Assembly (NCBI RefSeq): GCF_902167145.1
Contig: NC_050096.1
Location: forward strand, 272,202,622 to 272,266,621
Direction: 5' to 3'
DNA: 64,000 nucleotides
From: Zea mays
Taxonomy: Eukaryota > Streptophyta > Magnoliopsida > Poales > Poaceae
Both the position numbers and the translations under genes were made by a program. Positions 24,017-34,849 of the stretch are shown piece by piece (position 1 is the first letter of the stretch; each line of letters begins with the position of its first letter). Below the pieces are notes generated by a model. It had not been told where the DNA came from. It made no database searches and was given only the letters and a program-made list of their open reading frames with translations.

Positions 24017-24032
24017 CCCCCCCCCCCCCCCC
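24017..24032 (-). repeat. C16/G16 homopolymer tract
   Basis: Sixteen C on the plus strand, read as G16 in the element RNA. Confidence 0.9.
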
Positions 24033-24534
24033 GCCTGCCACCGCCATTACTGCCGGCCTATTTTTGGCCGTATTGACCGTCGCGCCTGGCTGGCACTGCT
24101 GGGTCGTACGCAGGGTTGCCTCGAGTCGCGGTACTAGTTCCGCAGTCGAGGAGGCGTGGCAGTGGTGCGAGTGGCGGTGCAGTTGCTTGCACATAGCGAC
24201 CGACGCGCCGGTTGCATGACGCGTGGGCGTGGGCCCCCATGCTGGGTGCGTTGGAAGTCGGACGGGCGCGCCCACTTGGCACGGTTGCATGCCGCCTGCA
24301 TGGCTGCCCGCTCTTTCGCCCGCTGGTCTGGGCGAAAGCGGAGGAATGCTCGTAACCGCTGGGCGGTTGCATGCACCGCGCGCGGCGGTTTGGCTTCTTC
24401 TGCTCTAGGCCAGCTTGCATGACGCGTGGGACCCAGCCCCCGCGCCGTAGGGGGAGGACCTTGGAGCGTGTTGGAGAAGACTCAGCCCACGACGGCTGGG
24501 GACGCAAGTAGGGAGAGTCGCCTTTAAAAGGAGG

Positions 24535-25113
24535 GTGACCCCCTTGAAAGGCGACCATGTCTTCGCGCTCCCTTATGCATCGTGTCTTTCCACCTTCTGT
24601 GCCCCCGAATGGGGGACACCTGCAATCCTTCCGCCTTTGTTGTTGGAGGAACGCAACTCCGTGGGAGTTGGTACCTTTCAGCCATCGTTCGGCTTCAAGG
24701 ATTTTCATCAGTCAGCCCGGCTGCATCCCCTCGCCAGTGGTCACCCAAGACAGTGACCACCAGCCCCTGGGTGGGGAGAAGCAAGCCGGGCTGCGATCTT
24801 GGTCCCGCCCTCAGCTTCAAGGATGTTCATCATCCTCGCTGGGGCGGGGGCCGGGCTGATGTCTTCGGGGGACAGCTGGCCGAGGCCTCGGGGTGACCAG
24901 CCGAGCCGCCTGCTCGAGCCAGATTCTTGGAGGAGACCCTGGCGGCGATGGCCCGGGCGTGATGATGACGTTGTCCTTCAGAGTGGAGATCCTCGAACCG
25001 CATCGTCGTCCGAGGCTAGGTCAGACCTCGCCGAAGGTGTAGTCGACGCCGAGGGTGCTGCTGCTCCCTTCAACTATCGAGATCCGAGCCTGCAGGATCG
25101 GATTATCTTGTAG
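24535..25113 (+). pseudogene. possible antisense ORF of the Huck-like element
   Basis: On the plus strand, opposite to gag-pol, one frame reads from about 24535 to a TAG at 25111-25113 with a single interior stop near 24755. Peptides include ALPYASC, LEERNSVGVGTF, FGFKDFHQSARLHPLASG and PSRLLEPDSWRRPWRRW. A TATA-like CTTTAAAAGG at 24521-24530 lies just upstream. Some Tat-lineage elements carry an antisense ORF between pol and the 3' LTR, which fits this position. The protein family is unknown to me. No ATG opens this exact frame here; an ATG at 24557 is in another frame. High GC content lengthens chance ORFs, so this is tentative. Confidence 0.4.
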
Positions 25114-25713
25114 CGTTTGTTTTCTGCGGCCGCCGAGGCCCAAACACGCCATCGTCGTGTTGTAAAGCTGCGTTTCTTTTCCTCTTGTTTCGAGTATCTG
25201 GACTTTTTCGTCGGTAACAGATTTGTCTGTGCGAGCGAGAGTTGCTTTTCACGGAAGGTGATGAGTGAGGTATCCGTATCCCGGAGGCGTAGGAATCCCT
25301 CGGCTCGGTCGGCCTTGTCGCTTACGCGCACTCTTGCCCATCCATAGGGTTCTATAACCGACGCAGTCGAGAAGGCCCGAAGAATCGCTTCGGCAGAGGA
25401 GCTTTCGAGCGCGAAGACTTGTTCGGTCCGCAGAATCACTTATCCGAACACGAGTTACTTATCGCAGAAGGTGATGAGTGAGGTATCCGTATCTCGGAGG
25501 CATAGGAGTCCCTCGGCTCAGTCAGCCTTGGCTGCTTACGTGTACTCCGTCGTTTTTCAGGATCCACTTTCGAAGTAGTCGAAAAGCACGAAAGACATTC
25601 TGGCAGAAAGGATCTTTTTTCGAGGAAAATTTCGACGCAGAGGGGGTTCCCCCCTTTTAGCCCCCGAGGGAGGGTCGGGCTTTGCCGAGGCAAGGCTAAC
25701 CCTTCCTTGATGA

Positions 25714-26990
25714 CTAAACTTTGCATGGGAGCGAGGTATATGAACAACTTGAAAGCCTCTTAAGGGTAGAAGCGACGTAGCTGTTGGATGTTCCAAGCTT
25801 GCTGTAGACCTCGCCTTGACTGTTGGCCAGCTTGTACATTCCGGGCTTTAGAACTTTGGCAATGACGAACGGCCCTTCCCAGGGAGGCGTGAGCTTGTGC
25901 CGCCCTCGGGCGTCCTGTCGCAGCCGAAGCACCAGGTCGCCCACCTGGAGGTCTCGGGACCGGACCCCTCGGGCGTGGTAGCGTCGCAGGGACTGCTGGT
26001 ACCGCACCGAGTGTAGTAAGGCCATGTCCCGAGCCTCTTCCAGCTGGTCCAGCGAGTCTTCTCGACTAGTTTGGTTGCTTTGGTCGGCGTAGGCCCTCGT
26101 CCTCGGGGAGCCGTATTCTAAGTCTGTGGGCAAGATGGCCTCGGCCCCATAGACTAGAAAGAACGGCGTGAAGCCCGTGGCTCGGCTCGGCGTTGTCCTC
26201 AGGCTCCAGACCACCGAGGGGAGTTCCTACATCCATCGCTTGCCGAACTTGTTGAGGTCGTTGTAGATCCGAGGCTTGAGTCCTTGTAGAATCATGCCGT
26301 TGGCACGCTCTACTTGCCCATTCGTCATGGGGTGAGCCACGGCGGCCCAGTCCACCCGGATGTGGTGATCCTCGCAGAAGTCCAGGAACTTTCTGCCGGT
26401 GAACTGGGTGCCGTTGTCGGTGATGATGGAGTTCGGGACCCCAAAACGATGGATGATGTTGGTGAAGAACGCCACCGCCTGTTCGGACCTGATGCTGTTT
26501 AGGGGTCGAACCTCGATCCACTTAGAGAATTTGTCAATGGCGACCAACAGGTGCGTGTAGCCCCCGGGTGCCTTCTGCAAGGGGCCGACGAGGTCCAGAC
26601 CCCACACAGCAAAAGGCCAGGTGATGGGTATTGTCTGCAGAGCCTGAGCGGGCAGGTGGGTCTGCCTCGCGTAGAACTGACACCCTTCGCAGGTGCGGAC
26701 AATTCTAGTGGCGTCGGCCACCGCCGTCGGCCAGTAGAAACCTTGTCAGAAGGCGTTTCCAACAAGGGCTCGAGGTGCTGCGTGATGGCCGCAAGCCCCC
26801 GAGTGTATGTCTCGTAGGAGCTCCTGACCTTCGGCGATGGGGATGCATCGCTGAAGGATGCCTGAGGGGCTGCGGTGGTAGAGCACCTTCCCATCCCCCA
26901 GCAAGACGAACGACTTGGCGCGTCGCGCCAACCGCCGAGCTTCGGCTCGGTCGAGGGGTAGCTCTCCTCGGTGGAGATATACAACGGGGT
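25714..26990 (-). pseudogene. pol: Huck-like integrase, broken
   Basis: Minus-strand frame shared by three open pieces. First is an HHCC zinc-finger region (DIHSGACGHHAAPRAL, about 26790, with TCEGCQFYARQ near 26690). Next is the DDE core with WGLDLVGPL, SIITDNGTQFTG and MTNGQVERANG (26600-26310). After a TAG at about 26227 comes the C-terminal part (TPFFLVYGAEAILP, then LQVGDLVLRL and WEGPFVIAKVL), ending at 25714. The three catalytic acids appear present. Breaks are a TGA near 26745, the TAG near 26227 and a frameshift from the upstream RNase H frame near 26955. Integrase would insert the cDNA; this copy cannot. Confidence 0.85.
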
Positions 26991-27040
26991 CTGCCAGTTT
27001 CGATTAGGCGTGACCCCGCTTCGCTCCTCCTCGACGCGCA

Positions 27041-27533
27041 GTGCCTCACCCTCGGGGGTCGAGGGTACCTCGGGCTGAACCGAGGGTGCCTCGGGCCGAG
27101 CTGAGGGTGCCTCGGGCCGAGCCGAGGGTGGCTCGGACTGAGCCGATGGTACCTCGGGCTGCGCCAAGGGTGCCTCGGGCCGAGCCGAGGGTGCCTCGGA
27201 CTGAGACGAGGGTACCTCGGGCTGGGCCGAGGGTGCCTCGGGCTCGGGCGAGGGTGCCTCGGGCTCGGGCGTGTCGTTGATCTTGACGGAGGGTTGATGC
27301 AGGTCTCGGGAGAAGACGTCCGGGGGAACCGTTGTTCGCCCCGAGGCTATTTTAGCCAGCTCGTCTGCAGTCTCGTTGTAGCGCCGGGCGATGTGGTTGA
27401 GCTCGAGCCCGTAGAACTTGTCTTCCAGGCGCCGAACCTCATCGCGGTAGGCCTCCATCTTCGGGTCGCGGCAGTGGGAGTTCTTCATGACTTGGTCGAT
27501 GACGAGTTGCGAGTCACCACGAGCATCGAGGCG
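27041..27533 (-). pseudogene. pol: RNase H C-terminus plus heptad-repeat linker
   Basis: It continues the RT frame after a TGA at 27531-27533. It reads RLDARGDSQLVIDQV, LEDKFYGLELNHIARRYN and ETADELAKIASGR, the end of RNase H. It then enters a Pro/Glu/Ser/Ala-rich linker of ten seven-residue repeats (PSARPEA-type, 27065-27274), and then RNWQTPLYISTEE before the frameshift into integrase. The linker likely separates RNase H from integrase. Confidence 0.8.
27065..27274 (-). repeat. 21-bp x 10 coding minisatellite
   Basis: Ten 21-bp units (TGCCTCGGGCCGAGCCGAGG and variants on the plus strand) encode heptads on the minus strand. All units keep length 21, so the frame is preserved. Confidence 0.85.
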
Positions 27534-29144
27534 TCAGACCCCTAGCTCGATGGCGATGCGCAACCCGTTGACTAGAGCCTCGTACTCAGCCACATTGTTG
27601 GACGCCGGGAAGTGGAGGCGTAGCACGTAGCGTAGATGCTTTCCGAGGGGCGAGATGAAGAGCAGGCCTGCGTCTGCTCCTGTCTTCATCAGCGACCCGT
27701 CGAAGAACATGGTCCAGAGTTCCGGTTGGATCGGAACTGTTGGGAGCTGGGTGTCGACCCATTCAACCACGAAATCCGCCAAGACCTGGGACTTGATGGC
27801 CTTTCGAGGGACGAACGAGATCGCTTCGCTCATAATTTCCACCGCCCACTTTGCGATTCTACCCGAGGCCTCTCGGCACTGGATGATCTCCCCCAGGGGG
27901 AAGGATGATACCACAGTTGCCGGATGAGACTCGAAGTAGTGTCGCAACTTCCGCCGCGTCAGGATCACCGCGTACAACAACTTCTGAATTTGTGGGTAGC
28001 GGATCTTGGTCTCGGACAATACCTCGCTGATGAAGTAGACTGGCCTCTGGATGGGCAATGCATGCCCCTCTTCTCGTCTCTCAACCACAATCGCGGCGCT
28101 AACCACCTGAGTGGTCGCGGCGACGTAGATCAAGAGGGCTTCTCCGGCAGCGTGAGGCACCAAGATGGGCGCGTTGGTGAGGAGCGCCTTCAGGTTCCCG
28201 AGGGCTTCCTCGGCCTCAGGGGTCCAAGTGAAGCACTCGGCCTTCCTTAAGAGGCGGTACAGAGGTAGGCCTCTTTCGCCGAGGCGTGAGATGAAACGGC
28301 TCAGAGCCGCAAGACAACCCATGACTCTCTGTACGCCTTTCAAGTCCTTGATGAGCCCCATGCTGGTGATGGCCGCGATCTTCTCCGGGTTGGCCTCGAT
28401 GCCCCGCTTGGAGACAATGAACCCCAAGAGCATGCCTCGGGGAACCCCAAAGACACACTTCTCGGGATTAAGCTTCACGCCTTTCGCCTTGAGACATCGG
28501 AATGTCGCTTCAAGGTCGGAAAGGAGGTCGGAGGCTTTCCTCGTCTTGACTACGATGTCATCAACGTAGGCCTCGACCATCCGGCCAATGTGTTCGCCGA
28601 AAACATGGTTCATGCACCGCTGGTACATCGCACCCGCATTCCTCAAGCCGAACGGCATGGTGACATAGCAGTACATGCCGAAGGGTGTGATGAAAGAAGT
28701 CACGAGCTGGTCGGACTCTTTCATCCTGATTTGGTGATACCCTGAGTAGGCATCAAGGAAAGACAGGGTTTCGCACCCAGCAGTGGAATCCATGATTTGA
28801 TCGATGCGAGGCAGAGGGTAGGGAACCTTCGGACATGCTTTGTTTAGACCAGTGTAGTCTACACACATCCGCCATTTCCCTCCTTTCTTTCTCACAAGCA
28901 CAGGGTTGGCAAGCCATTCGGGATGGAATACCTCTTTGATGAACCCTGCCGCCATTAGCTTGTGGATCTCCTCGCCTATGGCTCTGCGCTTTTCTTCGTC
29001 GAATCGGCGCAGAGGCTGCTTGACGGGTCGGGCTCCAGCTCGGATATCCGGCGAGTGCTCGGCGACATCCCTCGGTATGCCAGGCATGTCCGAGGGACTC
29101 CACGCGAAAACGTCGGCATTTACGTGGAGAAAGTCGACGAGCAC
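27534..29144 (-). pseudogene. pol: Huck-like reverse transcriptase and RNase H
   Basis: A 536-residue open frame. The RT part includes GGKWRMCVDYTGLNKACP, FLDAYSGYHQI, TMPFGLRNAGAMYQRCM and the catalytic YVDDIVVK (about residue 190). It is followed by the thumb region and the RNase H-like tether WTPEAEEALGNLKALL. RNase H then starts at MFFDGSLMKTGADAG (about residue 480) and runs to NNVAEYEALVNGL. It is closed by a TGA, with the rest of RNase H downstream in the same frame. It shares its frame with the protease ORF upstream and is separated from it by one TAG at 29151-29153. Catalytic residues look intact, so the polyprotein is broken only by its stops. Confidence 0.9.
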
Positions 29145-29150
29145 TGCTTC

Positions 29151-30116
29151 CTATTTGGGGTCGAGCTCGGAGCCGATCCGGATCTGCTTAGAGGCGTCGC
29201 TACTGGGGTCGAGGGGGACGGACTTAACCGTCTCCTTTGGCTCGAAGTTGCCGGCGTGGCGCTTCACGTCTGGCACCTCCTTAGAGAGGCTCTCCAGGTC
29301 GGCGATGAGGGCCTCGGACTCAGCGAGGGCCTCGGCGTACTCCACGCACTCGACGTCGCATTCGAACGCGTGTCGGTACGTGGGGCCGACGGTGATGACC
29401 CCGTTGGGGCCCGACATCTTGAGCTTGAGGTAGGTGTAGTTGGGGACGACCATGAACTTCGTGTAGCATGGCCTCCCCAATACTGCGTGGTAGTTTCCTC
29501 GGAACCCGACCACCTCGAACGTGAGGGTCTCCCTTCGGAAGTTGGAGGGTGTTCCGAAGCGGACGGGAAGGTCAAGTTGTCCGAGGGGCTGGACGCGCTT
29601 CCCGGCGATGATCCCGTGGAAAGGCGCAGCGCCTGCCCGGACCGAGGACAGATCAACATGCAGGAGCCCGAGGGTCTCGGCATAGATGATGTTGAGGCTG
29701 CTGCCTCCGTCCATGAGGAACTTGGTGAGCCTGACGTCGCCGATGATGGGGTCGACAACGAGTGGGTATTTCCCCGGGCTCGGCACGTGGTCGGGGTGGT
29801 CGGCTTGGTCGAAGGTGATGGGCTTGTCGGACCAGTCTAGGTAGACTGGCGCCGCCACCTTTATCGAACAGACCTCCCGACGCTCTTGCTTGCGGTGCCG
29901 AGCCGAGGCGTTCGCCGCTTGCCCACCGTAGATCATGAAGCAGTCGCGGACCTCGGGGAACTCTCCTGCCTGGTGACCTTCCTTCTTGTCGTCGTCGTGA
30001 GCCCTGCCACCCTCCGCGGGTGGCCTGGCCCTGTGGAAGTGGCGCCGAAGCATAGCGCACTCCTCAAGGGTGTGCTTGACGGGCCCCTGATGATAGGGGC
30101 ACGACTCCTTGAGCAT
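29151..30116 (-). pseudogene. pol: Huck-like Gag C-terminus and aspartic protease
   Basis: A 321-residue open piece in the same frame as gag and RT. It begins with a cysteine/histidine segment (CPYHQGPVKHTLEEC) resembling a zinc knuckle. After a charged linker comes the retropepsin-like core LTKFLMDGGSSLNIIYAETL (catalytic Asp about residue 135) with VGFRGNYHAVLGRPCYTKFM downstream, the usual plant gypsy protease layout. It ends at a TAG (29151-29153) instead of reading into RT. The protease would cut the Gag-Pol polyprotein. Confidence 0.85.
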
Positions 30117-30221
30117 CTTGTCGAAGAGGTTGGCACCTCCGGGGGGTTTCCGAGGGTTCTTGTGCTCGGCAGCGGCGACAAGGTCCGCGTCGGCGGCGTC
30201 GCGTTTCGCTTGCGACTTCTT

Positions 30222-32400
30222 CTAGCCTTTCTTCTTGGCGCCACGCTGAGTTGACGCCTCGGGGGCATCTTCCGGTGGGCGGCCCTGGGGCTGCTTGTCC
30301 TTCCGGAAGATAGCCTCAACCGCCTCTTGGCCAGAGGCGAACTTGGTGGCGATGTCCATCAGCTCGCTCGCCCTGGTGGGGGTCTTTCGACCCAGCTTGC
30401 TGACCAGGTCGTGGCAAGTGGTGCCGGCGAGGAACGCGCCGATGACATCTGAATCGGTGATGTTGGGCAGCTCGGTGCGCTGCTTCGAGAATCGCCGGAT
30501 GTAGTCCCAGAGAGACTCTCCCGAATGCTGTCGGTAGCTTCGGAGGTCCCAGGAGTTCCCAGGGCGCACGTACATGCCCTGGAAATTGCCGGCGAAGGCT
30601 TGGACCAGGTCGTCCCAGTTGGAGATCTGCCCCGGAGGCAGGTGCTCCAACCAGGCGCGAGCGGTGTCGGAGAGGAACAGGGGGAGGTTGCGGATGACGA
30701 GGTTGTCATCGTCCGTTCCACCCAGTTGGCAGGCCAGCCGGTAGTCTACGAGCCACAGTTCCGGTCTCGTCTCCCCCGAGTACTTTGTGATAGTAGTCGG
30801 GGTTCGGAACCGGGTCGGGAACGACGCCCGTTGTATGGCGCGGCTGAAAGCCTGCGGACCGGGTGGTTCGGGCGAGGGACTCCGATCCTCCCCGCTGTCG
30901 TAGCGTCCCCCACGCCTGGGGTGGTAGCCTCGGCACACCCTTTCGTCGAGGTGGGCCTGACGGTTGCGGTGATGGTGCTCGTTGCCGAGGCGACCCGGGG
31001 CCGCAGGCGCTGTGTCGCGCGTGCGCCCGGTGTGGACTGAGGCTTCCCGCATGAATCGGGAAGTCGTGGCGCGATGTTCCGAGGGGTACCCCTGCCTTCG
31101 GGAGGCGAAGCTCTCGGCCCGTCGGACCGCGGCGCCCTCCAGGAGATTCTTGAGCTCTCCCTGGATTCGCCGCCCCTCGGTGGTTGATGGCTCCGGCATA
31201 GCGCGGAGAAGCATTGCCGCTGCAGCCAGGTTCTGGCCGACTCCACTGGAAGCGGGTGGCGGCCTCACCTTGACATCGTCGGCGATGCGGTGCTGGATAC
31301 CCTGGGGTAGATGGTGCACTTCTCTGGCCGGAGGTTGGCCCGCCCATTCCTGCCCGATGTCCTGGCGGATCAGCTCAAGTGTTCCTGCTCCCTCGTCGAG
31401 CCCGGCCTGCACCCCGCGGATTTGCTCGAGCTGTGGGTCATGACCCCCCGCCTGAACGGGGACCACAGCTAGCTCTCGTAGGATGTCAACGCGAGGCACA
31501 GGCCTAGGGAGATCACCGTTCTCCGGCATACCAAGATGGTTGCCTTCGGAGGGACCCCCTAGATCGACGTGGAAACATTCATGACTTGGGCCGCAGTCCT
31601 CGTCGTCGAGGCTGCGGCTACCGTCGGAACAGTCGGAAAGGCAGTAGTCGCATGCGGTCATGAAGTCTCGCATGGCACTGGGGTTACCAAGTCTGGAGAA
31701 ATCCCAACAGAAGTCGGACACGTCATCATCCTTGGACCCCCGAGGGCCCATAGGTCGAGACGTCCGTCAGCCGGTCCCAGGGCGACCGCATACGAAACCC
31801 TAGAGGGTTTGGACTCGCCTCTATGAGAGTGTCCGCCAAAGTGAAGTCGCTTGGCGGGTCGAGGCTGAATCCAAAGGGCGTGAGATGGGAATCGGTGGGT
31901 ACCTCTTGGTCGACGGGCGGTGACGAAGTCACGTCAGGGACTGACTGCACCGTCGTCTCAGGTACGAGGGTGACGCCCAACAAGCCTTTCGCAAGCGTGC
32001 TGGCGTTGTCTGTTTGCTTGGAATTGGCGTGTTGCGGGGAGACGGCGCTCGTCTTCGTCTCAAACGCGAGGTCGATGCCCGACGTGCCCCCCGTTGGGGC
32101 GTCGGCGCCGTTGACTCGCTCGACAGCCGACGAGGTGCCGCCTCCTGCTTGGCCTTGGTTGCCTCGCCTCCTCCTCCGTCGGCGGGGGAGAGGGCGGGGT
32201 GAGCTCGAATGTTGTTCTTCCACCACGCGGGGAAGACTTCGTCGATTCCGTCGCCGGCGGGCGGGCTGTCGGCCGCCATTGTCGCTGTCGCACGGCGGGG
32301 GAAGGAGTATCATGTCGTAGCTGCCGTCGAGGGACATGAACTCAAGACTCCCGAAACGGAGCACCGTCCCGGGCTGGAAAGGTTGCTGGAGACTGCCCAT
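30222..32400 (-). pseudogene. gag: Huck-like gag, frameshifted
   Basis: The first open part runs from ATG 32398-32400 (MGSLQQPFQPGTVLRFGSL) for 224 codons to 31726. It is low in complexity, with Arg/Pro/Ser-rich stretches. A frameshift at about 31726-31751 (a G-rich run) moves to a 509-residue frame, 31751-30222. That frame carries the Retrotrans_gag core: TITKYSGETRPELWLVDYRL, ARAWLEHLPPGQISNWDDL, GESLWDYIRRFSKQRTELP and SDVIGAFLAGTTCHDLVS. It stops at a TAG at 30222 but the same frame continues into the protease piece, so the ancestor made a continuous Gag-Pol. Confidence 0.85.
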
Positions 32401-32442
32401 CTAGAGCTTGACGGGAAGCTGTTCGTCAACACGCAGCAGGCC

Positions 32443-32460
32443 CCTACCTGGCACGCCAAC
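32443..32460 (-). promoter_or_regulatory. primer-binding site of the Huck-like element
   Basis: Minus strand TTGGCGTGCCAGGTAGG, directly inside the partial LTR end at 32461. A second, slightly different copy (TTGGCGTGCAAGGTAGG) lies at 32709-32726 next to the full LTR. Confidence 0.75.
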
Positions 32461-32726
32461 TGTCAGCGTTTCGAGACCGGGGGGTCCCTGGGCCGATGAG
32501 TGAAATGTCACCGCGTGCCCCAGCCCAGATGGGTCGGCGCGAGACGAAGCGCGAAGGGGGGAAAAAGGCAGCCGGAGCGAGAGAGAGGTGGAAATCCCGC
32601 GGCCTTCGTGTTTGTCCCGCGCCCAGGTCGGGTGCGCTTGCAGTAGGGGGTTACAAGCGTCCACGTGGGAGGGGAGCGAGCGGCCTCACGCGAGCGCCTG
32701 TCCCGTCCCCTACCTTGCACGCCAAC
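32461..32726 (-). repeat. duplicated LTR end plus primer site (266 bp)
   Basis: From 32461 (TGTCAGCGTTTCGAG) to about 32708 the sequence repeats the last 250 bp of the 5' LTR (32727 onward, TGTCGGTGTTTCGAG). It is followed by GCACGCCAAC, a second primer site. The element therefore has two LTR-end/primer-site units in tandem. Confidence 0.85.
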
Positions 32727-34453
32727 TGTCGGTGTTTCGAGACCGGGGGGTCTCTGGGCCGACGAGTGAAATGTCGTCGCGTGCCCCAGTCCAGATGGGT
32801 TGGCGCGAGACGGAGCGCGAAGGGGGGAAAAAGGCAGCCGAAGCGAGAGAGAGGTGGAAATCCCGCGACCTTCGTGTTTGTCCCGCGCCCAGGTCGGGTG
32901 CGCTTGCAGTAGGGGGTTACAAGCGTCCACGCGGGAGGGGAGCGAGCGGCCTCACGCGAGCGCCTGTCCCGTCCTCTTCCCTGCGCGGCCAACCCTCTGT
33001 AAGAGGGCCCTGGTCCTTCCTTTTATAGGCGTAAGGAGAGGATCCAAGTGTACAATGGGGGGTGTAGCAGAGTGCTAACGTGTCTAGCAGAGGAGAGCTA
33101 GCGCCCTAAGTACATGCCATCGTGGCAGCCAGAGAGGTTTTGGCACCCGGTTCGTGTGGTGTCGTGGCCGTCGGAGGAGCGCTGGAGCCTGGCGGAAGGA
33201 CAGCTGTCGGGGCTGTCGAGTCCTTGCTGACGTCCTATTGCTTCCGTAAGGGGGCTGAGAGCCGCCGTCGTCATAGAGCGTGTGGGGCGCCATCATTACT
33301 TGTCTGGCGGAGCGAGCCAGATGGGACGCCGGTCTTGTTCCCCGTAGCCTGAGTCAGCTTGGGGTAGGGTAATGATGGCGCCTCCTGTTGACGTGGTCGG
33401 TCCGTGCCCTAGGTTGGGCGATGTGGAGGCTTCTCCGAGGTCGAGGTCGAGTCTGTCTTCCGAGGTCGAGGTCGAGTCCGAGCCCCTGGGTCGGGCGAGG
33501 CGGAGACCGTCGGCGGAGGCCAGGGCTGAGTCCGAGCCCTGGGGTCGGGCGAAGCGGAGTTCGTCGTCTTCAGGGGCTAAGCCTGAGTCCGAGCCCTGGG
33601 GTCGGGCGGAGCGGAGTTCGTCGTCTTCCGGGGCTGAGCCCGAGTCCGAGCCCTTGGTCGGGCGGAGCGGAGTTCGCCGTCTTCCGGGGCTAAGCACGAG
33701 TCCGAGCCCTGGGTCGGGCGGAGCGGAGTTCGCCATCTTCCGGGGCTGAGCCCGAGTCCGAGCCCTGGGTCGGGCGGAGTGGAGTTCGCTGTCTTCCGGG
33801 GCTGAGCCCGAGTCCGAGCCCTAGGTCGGGCGGAGCGGAGTTCGCCGTCTTTCGGGGCTGAGCCCGAGTCCGAGCCCTGGGTCGGGCGGAGCGGAGTTCG
33901 CCGTCTTCCGGGGCTGAGCCCGAGTCCGAGCCCTGGGTCGGGCGGAGCGGAGTTTCCTATGGTGCCCGAGGCCGGGCCTGGCTGCCTGTCAGCCTCACTC
34001 TGTCGAGTGGCACAACAGTCGGAGCGGAGCAGGCGGCGTTGTCCTTCTGTCAGGCCGGTCAGTGGAGCGGCGAAGTGACTGCGGTCACTTCGGCTCTGTC
34101 GACTGGAGGACGTGCGTCAGGGTAAAGGTGTCAGGGCACCTTTGCATTAAATGCCCCTGCGATTTGGTCGGTTGGCGTGGCGATTTGGCCAGGGTTGCTT
34201 CTTGGCGAAGACTGGGCCTCGGGCGAGCTGGTAGTATGTTCGTCGCTGGAGGGGGGCCTCGGGCGAGACGTAGATCCTCCGGGGTCGGCTGCCCTTGCCC
34301 GAGGCTGGGCTCGGGCGAGGCGTGATCGAGTCCCTCGAATGGACCGATCCCTGACTTAGTCGCACCCATCAGGCCTTTGCAGCTTTGTGCTGATGGGGGT
34401 TACTAGCTGAGAATTAGGAGTCTTGAGGGTACCCCTAATTATGGTCCCCGACA
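32727..34453 (-). repeat. 5' LTR of Huck-like element
   Basis: Minus strand start TGTCGGGGACC at 34453, end ACACCGACA at 32727, 1727 bp. Eight 57-bp units at 33530-33955 and a TATA box at 33020-33027. By eye it differs from the 3' LTR at roughly 2-3% of bases. Confidence 0.9.
33530..33955 (-). repeat. LTR-internal tandem array, 8 x ~57 bp (5' LTR)
   Basis: Same units and copy number as 21779-22203 in the 3' LTR. On the minus strand they can be read as the repeated peptide PEDDELR-ARPQGSDS, but there is no reason to think they are translated. Confidence 0.85.
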
Positions 34454-34564
34454 ATATCTTTATATAATACTGGCAAAATATATCGCGTCACGTGTTCACC
34501 TGACAATGATCGTGTGGCTTGTCGATTTTGATTCCTTTTCATCTACTTAGATCGTGCTTGGTAG

Positions 34565-34849
34565 TAGGGATGGCAACGAGTTTAAACCCTGTAGGCCGGT
34601 TTACAAACCTGCATCCATAGGTTTAATATTAAACCCACAACCGTACCCGTTACCTGCATATACATATTTACATATACAAATATGTATATGTATAATATAT
34701 ACACGCATACATATACATACACGCGCGTGCACACACACATATACACACACTTTACGAGTACGTGGGTTTGCATACACGAGTACAACATTTTCATACCCAT
34801 GAGAAAAACTCGTCGGACACGCGGTAAAATGTGCTCATTGCCGTCCCTA
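34565..34849. mobile_element. non-autonomous hAT MITE (285 bp)
   Basis: Terminal inverted repeats TAGGGATGGCAACGAG and, at the right end on the other strand, TAGGGACGGCAATGAG. The flanking 8-bp duplications CTTGGTAG (34557-34564) and CTTAGTAG (34850-34857) match in seven of eight bases, as expected for hAT. The inside is an AT-rich ATAC/ACAC microsatellite (34665-34750) with no ORF of note. Confidence 0.85.

Larger units (their letters stand above)
22705..25713 (-). other. Huck-like 3' noncoding region
   Basis: It lies between the integrase end and the 3' LTR and has no sense ORF. It holds three tandem units of about 70 bp (23440-23645, each with GAGGCGGC ... TTCGAACC), two homopolymer C tracts (23606-23619 and 24017-24032), a 213-bp-offset imperfect duplication (25254-25340 and 25468-25551, GGTATCCGTATC), and a possible antisense ORF (24530-25113). 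Confidence 0.7.
20978..34453 (-). mobile_element. Huck-like Ty3/gypsy (Tat) retrotransposon, full length, inactive
   Basis: Two 1727-bp LTRs (20978-22704 and 32727-34453) bracket, on the minus strand, a primer site, gag, protease, RT, RNase H, integrase and a 3-kb 3' noncoding region: the gypsy order. The LTR start TGTCGGGGACCATAATTAGG is the maize Huck signature as I remember it. Flanks ATATA (20973-20977) and ATATC (34454-34458) agree in four of five bases and are a plausible target duplication. Gag to RNase H lies mostly in one frame, broken by at least three nonsense codons and two frameshifts, so it is non-autonomous. Confidence 0.85.

Noticed and set aside
27041..27280. Plus-strand 79-codon ORF with PRAEPRV repeats
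   Set aside because: Antisense reading of the heptad linker in pol.
28962..29840. 292-codon plus-strand ORF
   Set aside because: Shadow of the minus-strand protease/RT frames in GC-rich codon-biased DNA; no domain.
33296..33749. Repeat-encoded ORFs with a PEDDELR-ARPQGSDS-type peptide
   Set aside because: They are translations of the 57-bp LTR array, not a gene.
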